The notes under the pieces: model-generated
The model's database searches: none
What the model saw: the letters and a program-made list of their open reading frames with translations, nothing else
Told to the model about the DNA's origin: nothing
Translations under genes and position numbers: made by a program
DNA from: Dipylidium caninum
Lineage: Eukaryota; Platyhelminthes; Cestoda; Cyclophyllidea; Dipylidiidae
Reading direction: 5' to 3'
Assembly (NCBI GenBank): GCA_017562135.1
Contig: QEYB01000654.1
Coordinates: 868,001-932,000, forward strand
Length of the DNA stretch: 64,000 bases
In this document: piece after piece, positions 25,684 through 39,496 of the stretch
How the letters are laid out: every line of letters begins with the position of its first letter
Position numbering within the stretch: position 1 is the first letter of the stretch

Positions 25684-28497
25684 ATCCCACCCGACGCCCG
25701 ACCCCCCAACCACTGCCGCCACCCGCCCAGCCACCTCCCAACCGATCAACCAGCCAGCCGACCATCAGACCAACCTCGCCTCATACCTCTGCTCAACCAA
25801 TTGCTCGCTCGGTCGCCGGTCGGGACTTCTGTCTGCCCACGTTTCGCTGATTGTTTGACTGATTGATTGACTGCGGGTCGCGAGAACCCGCCTCCATTCC
25901 TGTGTGAGCTCATTCGTCTTTAAACCCCTCCTCCACCTCTTAGATGCAACAGCCTAATCCGAGTAGTAGTAGTAGTAGTAGTAGTAGTATGTGGGTGTGC
26001 GGGGGTGTGTGTTTGTGTGTGTGTGTGTGTGTGGGCGCCGAGGCGAGAGAGGAGCACGGGCTAGTAGATGCTGGCCACTTTTGCCCTCATTCCACTGCTC
26101 CGCCACACGTCGTCACGCAGAGACACTCGTCCGGACAGCCGCACACGCAAAACGGCTGTCCTCGCCTTATTCAACCGTGTACTCGCGCTGTTCGAGCCCG
26201 CTCTCCCTCGACTTGCCGCCAGGCCCACCTCCCCACTCGCCTTCTCCTCCTCCTCCTCCTCCACCACCACCACCACCTCCACCTCCTCCTCCTTCCTACA
26301 TACACAATGAACGCGAGAGCTGTCACCCCACCTCTATCTATCTATCTATCTATCTCCATACCTTTAGTAGAACCAGATACACTATTTATGTGGCATTCTT
26401 GGCCGCTCTTCACTCTCCTTGGGCGAGCGGACGCCTGGACTGGGCTGCTCCGTCGAGGTCTCGCGTTGCGTCGGCGGTTGAGTTTCGGGGGCGCGACAGA
26501 CGTTTCGGACGGATTACCGAGAAAAGGCGCCTGAGCTGCTCAAACTAGCAGCCATGGGAAGTTGAGGCGCAAACAGGCGGGCGATGCCGGCGGCGGGTGA
26601 CGAGTTTCCGTCGGCCTCCAAATTACAACCGCTTCACCGCGCGTCCACGAACTCTGCGGGGTTTATGGCTTCCACAAATTCTGTTAGACACGCGGAAATC
26701 GTTGCAGTGCCGCGGTGCGACTGCCAGGCGAGTGTAAGTAGGACCGAAGCAATGGCAGAGGGTTTCTTTCTGGCCGAGTGGATGTCCGAGGGGCTCCGCA
26801 GTTCTTCCATTTCCACAGCTAAGGGAGTCGGATTAATGCCGCAGTACCAGGACTTGGAGGCCAACAAAAAGCGTCCAAGAAACACCAACTCGCAGACTGT
26901 GTTTGCACCGATGTGGAAGCGACGTCCAGTGTCTTGGTCCTCTCCGTCCGCGTGGTCAGCGGAGGTGGGAGGCCGACTTCGGTGTTGGTGTGTAGCGATG
27001 GTCCGCCGTCAACCCAGTCGCTGCGGTCGAGCAGACCGCTAGAAGTGGTTGACCGATGCGAACGTGGAGGTGTCCGCGAGTTCCGCGGCCTCAAACTCGT
27101 AGGCGAAACTCTGGTTGACTGCCGCAGGGTTTGGCTGCGTCTTTCGTTGCGTGCCGCCGCTGCGTAGACCTCAGGATCGAAGGGGGACTCGAGGGGAGTG
27201 GGGTTTCGGCGATTTACGTCACAACTCTTTCAGCGCAGGCACTCGGACGAGAACGAACTAAGAGAAAGGGGATCGGGCAGCCGAATTCGCTGGAGGAGGG
27301 GGCGGGGGATGCCCTGTGCTTCTGGAATCGACGTGTTTGATGAGAAAATGTGGAACATAAAGGAGGGGAAAACTCGTTTTGGTGTATGTTTGTAATGCAA
27401 TAGGCGAATCAAGTAAGGGGAAAATCCAAGGTGGGCTTTGTCGGGAGTATTTGCGTCCCGTACCTTCATTTCACCGGAGGGAGAGGCTTTTGACGCTCCG
27501 CCGAGCAGAAGGAAAGCTCAGACTGTTTTCTGGAGAAGCTGTCCACTAATTGTTGTGGGGGGTCGCTAGACCATTCTTCTCAGGCCATAAACTGGGAGGG
27601 GTGAGGTTGGAGGACTTGAATGTCACTGGATGGTGGGGGCAACCCGGCAACGCAGTCGGCGCGCATGTACACGGCGAGAGGCTCCTTCGAGGGCCTCGCA
27701 GCTGTCGTCTTGGTAAAGACTATTGAGCAAGTGGACATCGAGCGCTCAGGTACCAAATAAAATATGGCTGTCTGGCCCGATACATAAATTGGTGTGCTAT
27801 CATCGGGCATTTTCGAGGTCATCATTTGCGAAGTGACAACCATCGGGGTTTAACCTTAACCTTCCGAAGCTTATCTGTCTCCTGTATGTCCCCAATTAAG
27901 CAAATTTATCTGCAGCAAAAATTTGCAAAGTGCCTATCAGCACTTCTGTGGCAAAACTTAACAAATATACAGGTGAACATAAGTTCTAGTAACATTAGGT
28001 TAATTACTACAACACCAGTTAATATTAAACAAGCGTTTAAATCTTACTGTAATGTTCACTTTACGACCTCATTTATAGCGCGGACATTTAAAGTGGCGTT
28101 ATGTTACCGGTCAAAGTTGCATTAACACTCTTTCTTCTCGTAAAGCAATATTCGGCCATTATACACGAAGGGTTATTGTACCACGACGAAGTAACAAAAC
28201 TAACATCAACTACATTTTAAGAAATTTGATTATCTCTCACGCTTTTGCTACCACAAGCATGAAAGTCAACTAAAATTTGAATTCGTCTTCCCGGAAGTAA
28301 GAAACGTGTTTACGGTCATATTTCAATGTACCACCAGATTCTTAGAACCTTGTTTTTAAATATTTACTGGAACGCGCCCGAAATATGGGATGTTGCTTAC
28401 ACATCACGGATGGTATGTCACATACCGTGTCCTCCGCTACTCGCACCCTTTAGACATGTAAGGAGAAACTCACACTTCTACAGAGCTTTTCTCCCAG
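25684..28497. other. SLC4 3' flank and intergenic interval before the TMEM145-like gene
   Basis: The 3' untranslated region of SLC4 presumably begins here. It is followed by an AGT run (about 25966-25989), a GT run (about 26006-26032), CTC/CAC triplet runs (about 26244-26292) and a CTAT tetranucleotide run (about 26332-26354). A possible polyadenylation signal AATAAA lies near 27755, about 2.1 kb after the stop; I see no closer one. The part from about 27850 to 28430 is AT-rich. The 5' exon(s) of the TMEM145-like gene should be in this interval but I could not place them. Confidence 0.6.
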
Positions 28498-31406
28498 TCA
28501 AAAGTTCGCTCTCTCCGCCGAGGAGAATGGGTGGTGCGAGCACATCGATCTGCGTAACTACGCCCACCCCTTCGAACTGCCCGATTTCCGTGAGGCGGAG
28601 AGCGGCATGGTGGAGAGAATGATCGAAATAGACACGCGTTATCGAAATCGTTCACGCCACGATTTTCCTCGTCAACCTTACACATTCCCTCTGGAGAGTC
28701 ACCACTCCACCCTCCTTCAGTCCGTCTTCAGCCACTTTCGCTCCTCATCCGAGGTGTCGCCCAACTGGGTGTACTGCAAATCACCGGAGATTGCCTTCAC
28801 GCCGGCCAAAATTTCCTGGTTTTTCTTCGCTCTCGACAGTTGCAGGGTAACGTGGTTGATTTTTTCTTGTCTTTTTACCTCTCTTCCCCTCCCTCCCCCC
28901 TCCCCTTGACCGAATAGGACGAGTACCTGGAGGGCACGGACGCCGCCTACCATCCAGTCTATTACCGGCTGGAACTGCAGAACGGGAAGGGCGGAGGAAA
29001 CTTATTTAGACGTCACTTTTCCGTCGAAGATTTTGGTATTTCCACTTGCCTAACTTCCCCGCTGTCCTCCGTCGCCTTCCCTTCATCCGTTTTTCGCCCT
29101 GGCAGGCAGTCTAGAGACGGTCCTCATCTTCTGGGTTGCCTCGATCGGAACACTCTTCATCGGCGGTTGGATCACCCGTAAGTGGAGCGTCCAGACCCTC
29201 GCACCCCCGTGGACGAGGTCGTCCACGTTTAAGACTCGGTTAACCAACCGCCAGCCGAAAGACGCCCGATATGAGGACTCAGTAGCCATCCTCCTCCTTG
29301 TAGTGGTGACCTCGGAAAAGCGCAATCTGCGGTATCAGCTCTTCCTCTTCCTCGGCGTCCTTTTTTTCGCCTTTCTGAAGTGGCTTTTCGCCCTCATGTG
29401 TCTGGGACACCAGTCCAACGTCGGCCAACGACCACTATGGCTCGAGATTACCAGTGAGTCTGTCCTCCTTCTCCTCCTCCTCCTCCTCCTCCACTCCTCA
29501 CTCCCCCCCCCCCACCACGTGTGCCCCTCGAGTTGTAGCCCCGACGCCGAGTCGTCATTAAGCCGTCACACCGAGCTGCCCGCAACTGCGGGCGGGCGGG
29601 TGGGGGGGGGGAGTGACAACAAACACCCCCGAGAGCCGTCGGCACGCGCTGAATCTCGTCTTGTCTGTTGGCCGCACATTTTAGGTGACCTGATGGGCGG
29701 CGCCGCGAACTGCGCCCTCGTGGCCCTGTTGCTGCTCCTCGCCTCGGGCCACTGCATGGTGCACATGGACCCGGGCAAGCGGCTGAAGATCGTCCTCCTC
29801 GCCGCGGTGGCCTTCTACGCGGCTGTCCAGGTCGCCTGCGGCATCACAACCACTCTGGTGGGTGAGGAAGCATCTTCGCTTGGTGTCTCCGCACGCCTTT
29901 CGTCGTTTACAGCACCCGCAGCGACAACTCCGTGCCCCGTGGGGGAGGAGGGGCAGGGTGGGGGGCTGAAGGGCCACAGGGACTCTCCACACGCGCACCG
30001 AGGCGTCAAAGCGGAGTGTCTCTTTGGAACTCTGACCTCGGACGACAGCTTTCCCGCGCCCATCGCCACAGCAAATTCTGCGGACGGGCGACGAGAGCCT
30101 CTGCACCCCACGCCGAGTAGGATCAGCGGGCGCTGACTCACGAGGCGCCTTGGCAACTCGTGCGCCGCTCGAATGTTGACGCGTGTGTTTGTTTGAGCCG
30201 ATCACATAACAACAACGCGGCCGAGTGCGGCCGGGTGGGTGGGAGAACGACGTCGTGCGATGTGTGGGTTTGCAAATGGTGGAGGACCTCGCGACTCGGC
30301 GTCTTAACGACGGCACAATCTCGTGTGTTTACCTGTCCACACGCACACACACACTCGCCCGCCAACGCGTCAACTTGGCTGCGCGGCGGGGACGAAGGAG
30401 ACCGCGGCTGGAGCGTCCGTCTTCGAGGGTGGAGGCGGTTCCATCGTCCTCGGGGTCACCGACGAGTCTCCTCCCTGAGCCGCCAGCACGGGCTAGCAGC
30501 GTTCGATTGGACTAGTGGGGCGTGGAGGACTCGGCCGATTGCCGACTCGTTCCACAGACGAAATTAGGGGGGGGGGGCGGGGGAGGTGGAGCGGTGGTGC
30601 CGCCTGGGGCCACCGCCGCGCTGAGCATCGAGACAGCAGAAGTCACCTGTCTCCTCCACTGTGAACACACATGCAGACCTTCGACTCGGGTCGGGCCAAG
30701 TACGTCTACCAATCGCCGACCGGCTACACCCTGGTGACCTTGAGCGTGGTCGCGTGGCTCCTCTTCCTCCTCGTCGCCCTCTACACCAACACGCACTGGC
30801 CCTCGCGACGTCTCTTCTACACACAACTCGTCTCCTTCTACTCGGTCTGGTAAGTCGCTCTCCGCCCCGCCCCCCGCCTCGCTCCCCCCCCACCGCCCTC
30901 ACAGCGCTCACCTCGATCCGCGACCAGGTTCTGGACTCTGCCGACGATCCTCATCATCAACGGCGACCACATCGCCCTGTGGCGTCGTCTCGCGGTGCAC
31001 CGGTCGATCGCAAGCACAGCAGACCTCGCGGCCCACGTCTACCTCTTCGTGAGTTGCGCGACGAGGCACCGCCCCGACGGTCGATCACACTCTGGGGCCG
31101 CCTTCCCCCTTTCAGGGTGTCTTTTGGCCCACCAACGTGGCCAAAACGTTTATCCGGGCGGACGAGTGGCGGGAGGGAGACGTGGCCAGCCTCGCCCCGG
31201 TGCCGCGGACCTCGGTCACCCCGGTCACGGTGCCGCCGCTCAGCGTAGGGACGAAGGCGTCACCGCGGAAGAAATCGACCAACCCCGAGGTGGCCGGTCG
31301 CGAAGAGGCGAGGACCGCCACGGCGACGCCGAGGACGCCGGGCAGGGAGGGGGAGAAGGCGAGTGCGGGCACGAAGGAGAGCTTCCTGAAGAAGTTGACG
31401 CAGTAG
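28498..31406 (+). CDS. TMEM145: TMEM145/GPR180-family seven-transmembrane protein, 5' end not found
   Basis: A membrane protein of the family with an extracellular N-terminal domain followed by seven helices (GpcrRhopsn4). Exons are 28498-28846, 28918-29035, 29106-29177, 29304-29453, 29685-29857, 30677-30849, 30928-31048 and 31116-31406 (TAG); all join in phase. Family marks are YYRLELQNGK then RRHFSVEDFG just before the first helix, the helix SLETVLIFWVASIG, then VYQSPTGYTLVTL in the sixth exon, FWTLPTILIING in the seventh, and HVYLFGVFWP at the last helix. The C-terminal tail is Lys/Thr/Pro-rich and ends LKKLTQ. The first visible exon begins mid-codon (phase 2) and has a cysteine-containing ectodomain (GWCEHIDL, WVYCKSPEI), so a signal-peptide exon must lie upstream. 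Molecular function is poorly known in this family. TMEM145 fits better than GPR180 by the FxRHFSxxxFG motif. Confidence 0.85.
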
Positions 31407-31497
31407 CTCGGCCAAACCGGCCGGCGGACTTGGGCGATTGCACTGCACCATCCGCACAAAATCAAACTGCACCGAAGGAGCACCCGACGACGACAAC

Positions 31498-31503
31498 AAT
31501 AAA
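31498..31503 (+). terminator. Polyadenylation signal AATAAA for the TMEM145-like gene
   Basis: A canonical hexamer 92 bases after the TAG stop at 31404-31406, on the same strand. It is followed by GT/C-rich sequence. Its position fits a short 3' untranslated region. Confidence 0.6.
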
Positions 31504-31814
31504 GGCGAATCGAGCACCCCGCGCCGCTCTGTGTTCTGTGCTTCTTCCCTAACTCCTCCCGCCCCCCCCCTCGCGACTAGCAAGCGCGGCGACGGAGAAA
31601 TAGTCGGGGCGCGCGGAGTCGGTCGACTTCCCGCCGCCACCCCCACCACCGGGACCGCCGGGGTTGGGGGGGGAGGGGGGAAACGCCGGCTCGCTCAGCG
31701 AGTGCCGCCGCCCTCGGGGGGCGGTTGGACGAGCGGTGACGGCCACACCCAGGCCAGGAATAGCGTGGGGAGCAGGGGGCAGCACGGGGAGGCCACCAAA
31801 CCGGAACCACCGTC

Positions 31815-31820
31815 TTTATT
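31815..31820 (-). terminator. Polyadenylation signal candidate for GLD-2
   Basis: TTTATT on the + strand, so AATAAA on the minus strand, about 380 bases downstream of the GLD-2 stop at 32198. The two convergent genes therefore end within about 300 bases of each other. Confidence 0.45.
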
Positions 31821-32089
31821 TTCGAAATTAAGTCCGAGAGCCCAATTTCACCGCTCTTTTTTTTTCAAGACAAAAGGAGGAACGGACACAGACTCGCTGG
31901 TACACACACACACGCAGACAGACAGACGGAGGGAAGGAGGGAGGGAGGGCGAGAGACGGAGAGAGGGAGAGAGAGAGAGAGAAAATGAAATACGTCTCGT
32001 CGAGTTCGGTGGGAATGCCTTTGGCAAGTTGTTTGTTGGCTTATCCGCCCAATGAAACAATCAACGGGGCGTTGGTCGCGAGGTGAAGT

Positions 32090-32117
32090 GGAGAGAGAGA
32101 GAGAGAGAGAGAGAGAG
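32090..32117 (+). repeat. GA dinucleotide microsatellite
   Basis: An uninterrupted GA run just beyond the GLD-2 stop codon, so in that gene's 3' untranslated region (CT-rich in the RNA). Confidence 0.85.
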
Positions 32118-32197
32118 GGAAGGGCGAGGGAGGGGGGGAGGAAAATGAAAGCGAAGACTGTCGTCGCCGCTTCCGCCACCGTCGGCGTCTCCACGCT

Positions 32198-35100
32198 TCA
32201 CGCCGAGGCGATGGAGGTGGCGGGGGAGGCGGAGGAGGAGAAAGAGGGCCTCCACAGGGAGCTGAGCGGCTTCTGTGCCTGCAGGACCCGACTCGTGTGG
32301 CTGAAGGCCTGCTGCACCCTAACTAAAATTGCCCTGTCCTGGAGCGCTCGCGCGGCGTTCGCCTTGCAAAAGGGCTCTGCAGGGCACAGCAGGAGGCCGC
32401 GTTGGTGCTTGCGTGAGTGGGTGTGAGTGGGTGTGCAAGAAGAAGAGACTGTGGAAGGGTCCACTCACCCTCAACGAAAATCCTGAAGGAGAGCGCGCCG
32501 TAGCCGTATGCGCTGGGGGGCGCGGCGCGCGTCACCGTGTCGATGGGCAGCGGCTGACCGCTGCGAACCGAGATGGCCCATCGGGCGAAGTCGAAAGCCT
32601 CGTAGTAGGCGACGAAACCGGCGAAGAGCTCACCCAGAGTCGACGTGTTGGCGCTGCCCAGCTCGCGCCATGGCAACTGGAGGCGCATGTCCAGCTCCTT
32701 CACCGAGCACTCCTCGTCAAAGACGGTCTGCAAAAAGTGCGGGGGGGTTGAGTCCAGGAAAGATGCCGCTTCGCAGGGCCTCCGCTTTCTGGGGCGCAGG
32801 GGAGTCCGGGGGTCTGCCTCTGCGCCCAACTGGGAAAGCCTCGTGGGGGAGGGGGAAAGGACGAGGCTGGGGGCTAAGACGAGCGCAGACGACTGCGAAG
32901 GGCGGAGAACTGCTGCCGCAGGCGGGGACTCACCGGGAAACGAGCTTGCAGATTTGGCAGGACGGGAGGTGAGCAGCCGCACTGAAGGAACTGGATGAGC
33001 ATCAGGAGCAGCGGGTAGGTAGAGAGGCGTCCACGGCTGCCATCGTGAATGTCCATTTTTTGAGCCCAGTGCTTCACGAACATCCCCAGTGGACGCAACC
33101 GCCAATCGACTGTCGGGAAAAAATAGACCTCGCAAAATAAGTGGGAGTCGAGAGCGCCCAGTTGCAGCGAGGAAGAAGGCCGCTGCGAAGGGAGAGGCTG
33201 CCGGCGTTAAGTGCCAGACCTGGGGCACACGCGGCATGGATATCAGTTGGGCGTTTCGCGGGGAGAGATGAGGGAGGAAAGGGCGGAAGGAGAGACGATA
33301 AGAGAAGAGAGGAGAGAAGAGGCCCGGGGGGGTGGGACAGGCGGGCGGATGTCTCACCTCGGGTGTACATGGCGAGGAGGTGGGTGTTGTAGATGCCCAC
33401 CACGTTGTTGACATTCAAGTCGCACTCCACGCCGGAGAGCTGGTCGCGAAATCGGAGAATAGGCACCTTGGCGCGGATGAGGGTGCAGTTCCTGATGAAG
33501 GCTGGGGCGAAAAGGGGGGAGAAAAGGAGAGTGAGTCCTCGTGCCTGGCTACCCCCCAACTGCCCAACCCTCGTCAACGGAGTCAGATGCCCTACTTGCC
33601 AACTTAACAGCTTGCGGGCGACTAAGACAAAAAGCCTGTGGGGAGCTAACGAAAAGCAGCCTTCGACACATGCACAGTCTCCAGACGCCACACAGTCTTG
33701 GCAAAGCTTCTAAGTTACAAACAAGGCGTCTGACAGCAGTCAGGGATGCCTACGTGCGTGGATTCTCGTGTTGGGAATGGCTCGTATCGCTGCGCGAGAG
33801 TACACCCACGCGGGAAAGAAATTCCATCCGAAAGCAAGGGCCGAAAGCAATCGAAACAAAAAGTATTGAAGACGTATTGTGGCGAGAGGAGGAATCAGCT
33901 TCACCTTAACCTCTAGAGCAGTTGACCCACGGCACATGTTGCGCAACGATTGCGCCGAGTTGAGCAACGCGAGTAGGTGACGTAGACAAACTAAATGTTC
34001 ACGGTCGTCAGAGCGATGTGGGGGAAGGAGGAGACAACTGGGGGGGTGGGGTAGCGGTTGCGGGGGAACAGGAAGGGAGGACTCACAACATTTGCGCAGA
34101 GGAGTCATGAGTTGGTGCAGGACTGCAGTGGTGTCCCGCTGGCCCTGCAACTTCTTCGAAGTGATCACAAGACACAAGTCGGTGTCACTTTGGTCCGAGC
34201 CGAAGCCGTTGATCGAGGAGCCCACAATGAAGAGCTTCGCGTCTGTGGGAGACAAGGAATGAGGTGTAGGGGTATAAGTAACCAGGAGAGGAGGTTGTGA
34301 ACAACTCCGGGGTTGGTGGACAAACAAACAGAAAGAAAATACGAGGAGCAAAGTAGCCATGTTGGGAAAGGAAGATACTTGAAGGAGCAAAAGAGAAAGC
34401 GGAAGCATAAGGAGCGACCCCGAACGCGCGTTCAAATGGGGCACCAAGTAAGTTAAAAAAAACCATGCAGCCAGACCGTTTACAATATGGGCGAGGGGGG
34501 GAAGGCGTCTTTAGCGAAGGAATAAAGCGTCCAAAACACAGAGCCCACCAGCCACGTGGTACACATAAGCGGATTAGTCGACAAGCATAAAGATCGGATG
34601 ACTGATTGTGGTCAAAGCTGTCTCCCGGATGATCGTAACCCCGCTAATAAGAGCTAAGGACAAATTAAAAGATGAAAAGGAACACGGATAAATGGGTAAT
34701 GACGGATTAGCTCCTTTGAACCAGGCAAAAAGGTCGACGAAATAGGGTCAGGGGAAAGGAGGGCAGCAGCCGCACGGGAGCGGAGGAGTGAGAGAAAACA
34801 GGCGTTGACATAAAGCGACAAAAGATTAATCGGATAGACAGATCTGCAACGAAGTGAATCAATGCATTAACACGAAAATGAGACAATTAAGGGGGTCGGT
34901 GGCCCGAAGACTCACTTTGAAAAACAGACGAAATAATCATATGAAGAGCATTTTTAAAGTGCACCTTGCGTGCGTATGTTGCAGGAGTTTGACGATTTTC
35001 CAAAAAAAATTGCCACATATGAAGTGAAAAAGCATCGAGATAGTTGCGGACGGGATAATCGTGGATCATAGCAGAATGCGCTGATTTAGCTGTCCCCGCC

Positions 35101-35934
35101 ACAAACGATGACTTTGAGTAAAATGAAGAGGTTTGTGTTGAGGTTGAGGAGGTATTTGAGGATGTTTGAGGCGTATTATTGCGAACAGACGCACCGTCCT
35201 CCTGCTACAATCAGTAAGGTGCTGACGTTGTTGGGTGGAAGACGTAACAGATACCATTGGAGCGGAACAGTTGATATTGCAGACGCTATAAGGTCTTGAT
35301 GAAGTTGGAGGAACCCTCGAGGTTAGAGGATGCTGGAGGATTGGTACTACAGATGCCGTGGCAGGCTGCCGAAATGGAATATAATTGGAGCTGTTACTGC
35401 TAAAGTTACCGTTCCCTTTTCGGTGCTAAAACAAGTGGATCCACAGACAAGTAAAAATCCAAAAGTCCTCTTAAGTAGAAGAAATGCCAAAATACCCTGA
35501 AAGAAGTGTTCCCACGCTGGTTCGGTGAGCGGTGGTTAAGACAATCGTTCATGAAATTATTAGAGGCGTCAACAAAAGGCGGAGTGCTGCGATTTTGATT
35601 TAAATGAGGCTGCTGTTGACAGTGTGACGTGTGAGGACGAATGAACGCCCGTTGGCGGTGGTTCTGCTGCCGCCGGGAGGAACAGGGCTGGTCGAACCCT
35701 GTTCCTGAAGTTCTACGGATATTTTTTGAATTAAACGTTGTGCAATTACTGAAAAATTAGAAAGATGCTGTAAATTTCAGCAAAATAAGGTGTGTGAGAC
35801 ATTTTATGGGTCAACTTACATGTACTTATACTTATAGGAATATTGCGAGGCGGCAGCACATTATCGGGTCGAGACGGGTGCGGCTCCGAACCAAATGGAT
35901 TTAATAAGGCAACAAACGCAGTCGGATTGGCCAT
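32198..35934 (-). CDS. TENT2: GLD-2 type cytoplasmic poly(A) RNA polymerase (TENT2)
   Basis: This enzyme adds AMP residues to mRNA 3' ends in the cytoplasm. Nine exons in minus order: 35934-35820, 35698-35496, 35425-35255, 35204-34916, 34242-34087, 33501-33358, 33109-32934, 32727-32469 and 32376-32198. Together they make 1692 bases, exactly 564 codons with the stop, and all phases agree. Residues from about 40 to 190 are rich in Ser, Asn, Gln and Thr and probably disordered. The nucleotidyltransferase core follows: FIVGSSINGFGSDQSDTDLC gives the first two catalytic aspartates and VECDLNVNN the third. After it come the central domain (RLRPLGMFVKHWAQ, STYPLLLMLIQFLQ) and the PAP-associated region (LGELFAGFVAYY), ending in VEEPFCKANAARAL. 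ATG 35934 is chosen because it opens the phase-consistent chain. The third intron is only 50 bases. No RNA-binding motif is visible, as usual for GLD-2, which relies on partner proteins. Confidence 0.92.
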
Positions 35935-36776
35935 GGAATACAGTAAAAAAAAACACCCGAATTGGAATAATATTACTCGTCACCGTTTCCGTGTAATTTT
36001 TTCCCTATACTAAAAATATTTTTTTGCGACAAATGCAAACGCTAATTACAAAGCGCTAACATCACGTCTGAGAAGTTTTTGCATCTGCAAAACACGGACC
36101 TTATTTTTTTTAATTTCGTACTCATTTATTTGAAAATACCGCCTTATTACGGTAACTATCTCCATCCTTTATGTTATGGCAACTCTAAATACCAACACTA
36201 TCCAGCCAAGCATTATGGATAGCTTTTATCTCGACACAACTGCAAGGTTTGGCCGCAACACACTGCTTAATTCACCCGCCCTTTGAAAAAAATTTGGCCT
36301 GCTTAATTTTGTTTAATAAGAGACTCGAAGAATAGGCAAAAATGGACACCGTCAGTACCACACCCGTCTCCAGTTGGCTGCATATTAGAACTCAAATCGT
36401 ACCACATCCATAGCTCATCCCAGCGCCACTAAACTCCACACGCTACTATCGAATTCCCCTGAATTGTTTGCCTCTCCATGGGGTCAAGTCGAGGATGAAA
36501 AGAGCGGAACGACGCCCACGATCCCCTCGGGGTGACTGCAGAGGACCCCACCCGAAGCCTCCTCGACCCTCGCTACCCGACAAAAATGCCGCAAACCTTC
36601 GCTCACTACAAGAAATATCTCGAGCATGGCAGAAGAAGATTCTGCCAGTCGACCGCCTCATCTTCACTCCAGCAAAGAGCCCCCGAAAGCACAGATCTTA
36701 AAGAAGTAAGACGATGAGATGAAAGCAGGTAGCACTGGGGACTGACAAAGCAAGTCGGTAAATTTGACAGGTGCTT
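35935..36776. other. Interval between GLD-2 start and TSEN2 stop
   Basis: An AT-rich stretch (35935-36450) followed by a more GC-rich one. Because GLD-2 and TSEN2 lie in the same direction, it should hold the GLD-2 promoter and the TSEN2 3' end. TTTATT at about 36126 could be a minus-strand polyadenylation signal for TSEN2, but it is 650 bases from the stop. No gene seen. The short open frames at 36446-36717 on both strands lack recognisable domains. Confidence 0.55.
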
Positions 36777-38748
<1,972 letters not shown>

Positions 38749-39444
38749 TGGCGACCGGGTCTCCACGCAAGACGACCTGTTAACCGACTGACAAGGCACG
38801 GAGAAGAGCGCAGTGACAAGGCACTTCGACAGACGGCGAGAGGCGGCGCTACGGCGGAGGGAGCAGGGGAAGACGCCACGCCGCGCCGCGCCGCGCGGCA
38901 ACACCTCGGTGGTGCAGCATTTGAGGGGGGGATAAAAGCGGGGACAGCACTGGCAGAGGGGCATCGCCTCCCAACAGGGCGGACCAATGGCCGACGGGCA
39001 CCGCCACGCCGGCGTCGGCGGGGCACGTCAGGCCTCGGCTGCCGCTTCAAGGGCGACCTCGGGTCGACGGGGCGGCAGGCGAATCCGGGAACGGCGCACG
39101 GGGCGGGCAGGACTGGCGTTGGGCAGCGACGGGGAGCGGAGGGGAGAGAGACGAGCGCGCATGCGCAGACACACACGCAGATCGGCTCGGAGGGGGCGGT
39201 CGCCCTCCTCCCCCACGCGCAAAGAGGCGGAGAATGACAAAGCACTCAAAAGTGTTTTAATTAGGTAAATTAAATAAAATTATCAAACCCGACAAACACA
39301 GAAGAGAAGGCAAAGAGGTGGTTTCAATGAAGTCGGGAGGACGCGCGGCGGCGGCCACTCTCACAGTCCGGTGGGTGGGGTGGGGTGGGGTGGTTTCACA
39401 GCCAACGAGTTGCAGCGACGTGTTGACGCTGGCGGGGCGGGGAC

Positions 39445-39483
39445 GAGGGGGGGCGGGGCGGGGCGGGGCGGGGCGGGGCGGGG
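39445..39483 (+). repeat. GGGGC tandem tract 3' of the C2/coiled-coil gene
   Basis: Tandem GGGGC units directly beyond the stop codon at 39497, in the presumed 3' untranslated region of the minus-strand gene. In the RNA this reads as C-rich; the + strand has G-quadruplex potential. The same unit occurs at 17958-17999. Confidence 0.8.
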
Positions 39484-39496
39484 GGGGACGAAGGCG

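Noticed and set aside
29303..30136. 277-codon plus-strand frame as one exon
   Set aside because: It runs through two true TMEM145-like exons (29304-29453, 29685-29857) and their introns; donor and acceptor sites fit the spliced model.
32323..33414. 363-codon minus-strand open frame
   Set aside because: It contains a genuine GLD-2 exon (32727-32469) but the rest is intron read-through; the splice-consistent GLD-2 model explains the region.
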